A DNA stretch of 64,000 bases from Bowmanella dokdonensis (GTDB lineage Bacteria; Pseudomonadota; Gammaproteobacteria; Enterobacterales; Alteromonadaceae), in contig NZ_JAFKCV010000005.1 in the NCBI RefSeq assembly GCF_017254865.1, positions 62,001 to 126,000 of the forward strand, given 5' to 3'. This document shows, in pieces, positions 63,857-64,000 of this stretch. The stretch's first letter is position 1, and each line of letters begins with the position of its first letter. Both the position numbers and the translations under genes were made by a program. The notes beneath the pieces were generated by a model. The model did not search any database. It saw only the letters and a list, made by a program, of their open reading frames with translations, and had not been told where the DNA came from.

Positions 63857-64000
63857 GCGATATGTCGAGACAGGAAAGAAGTGCAGCCTTGGCGGCCGAG
63901 CCGGAACAGCTCCGACCGGAGCAGGTGCGGGACTATCTGCTTGCCAATCCGGACTTTTTTCTTTACTACCCCGGCATTCTCGACCTGCTGCGTATCCCTC
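63853..64000 (+). CDS. DUF484 family protein (partial, runs off the window)
   Basis: Only the first 49 residues are present. '[30 protein letters not shown]' is the N-terminal signature of DUF484 proteins, which lie between dapF and xerC in gammaproteobacteria and carry a GAF-like domain. Function unknown. Translationally coupled to dapF. Confidence 0.9.
   Translation, partial: MSDMSRQERSAALAAEPEQLRPEQVRDYLLANPDFFLYYPGILDLLRIP

Overview
The window is a stretch of chromosome from a marine-type gammaproteobacterium, most likely Alteromonadales (Alteromonadaceae-like). The evidence is the run of core gene neighbourhoods: gmk / rpoZ-spoT-(ridA)-trmH-(redoxin)-recG-rsmJ, hemC-hemD/hemX-hemY, glmU / DeoR-glmS, and lptM-lysA-dapF-DUF484. 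Close residue-level similarity to E. coli SpoT, TrmH and HemC supports this. Most of the window is GC-rich and densely coding. The exception is about 45.9-47.4 kb, which is visibly AT-rich and holds a PEP-CTERM protein. No rRNA, tRNA or CRISPR array was recognised.

Layout. 1-7.1 kb: a disaccharide phosphorolysis locus. It has the end of one GH94 phosphorylase overlapping a gluconokinase, then a sodium/sugar symporter and a complete cellobiose-phosphorylase-like GH94 enzyme, then (opposite strand) a CBM9-like secreted protein and a LacI repressor. Near-identical palindromes lie in front of the symporter and the repressor. 7.2-10.7 kb: XylR-type regulator, Bcr/CflA drug efflux pump and its divergent LysR regulator. 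10.8-14.2 kb: DUF4168 secreted protein, and a histidine kinase overlapping an NtrC-type sigma-54 activator. 14.2-18.1 kb: haem operon hemC-hemDX(fused)-hemY. 18.2-19.4 kb: DUF2914 protein and a carboxylesterase. 19.6-28.1 kb: the stringent-response/RNA-modification run ending in a Prx5-type peroxiredoxin.

28.2-36.4 kb: accessory genes. These are a CadC-like TPR regulator divergent from an S41 peptidase, a YhiN-family flavoprotein, a subclass B1 metallo-beta-lactamase strikingly like IMP, a TonB-dependent receptor and an aldo/keto reductase. The reductase stop codon is formed at the end of a 265-bp MITE-like element. 36.7-45.5 kb: two GSTs, an Lrp-type regulator with a PLP enzyme, a serine hydrolase, a small membrane protein, a WYL regulator, a lone Sll1717-type P-loop ATPase and an AraC/GyrI-like protein. 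45.5-47.4 kb: gene remnant, AT-rich PEP-CTERM gene and a REP-like palindrome.

47.4-51.7 kb: glmS, a DeoR-family regulator and glmU. An unusual array (14 heptamers, a perfect hairpin, 11 different heptamers) lies between glmU and the regulator. 51.9-54.9 kb: two paralogous cache-GGDEF proteins, one active-looking and one degenerate. 54.9-57.6 kb: DMT permease with an alkylation-repair pair (Ogt and an AdaA-AlkA fusion). 57.9-64 kb: class C beta-lactamase-like protein, speA, and lptM-lysA-dapF-DUF484 running off the end.

How the genes work together. The first 7 kb makes a coherent pathway: import of cellobiose-type sugars, phosphorolysis to glucose 1-phosphate plus glucose or gluconate, and gluconate phosphorylation, under one LacI repressor. 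The haem, stringent-response, amino-sugar/peptidoglycan and lysine/DAP blocks are housekeeping. The 28-47 kb stretch is the accessory part and contains most of the unusual observations.
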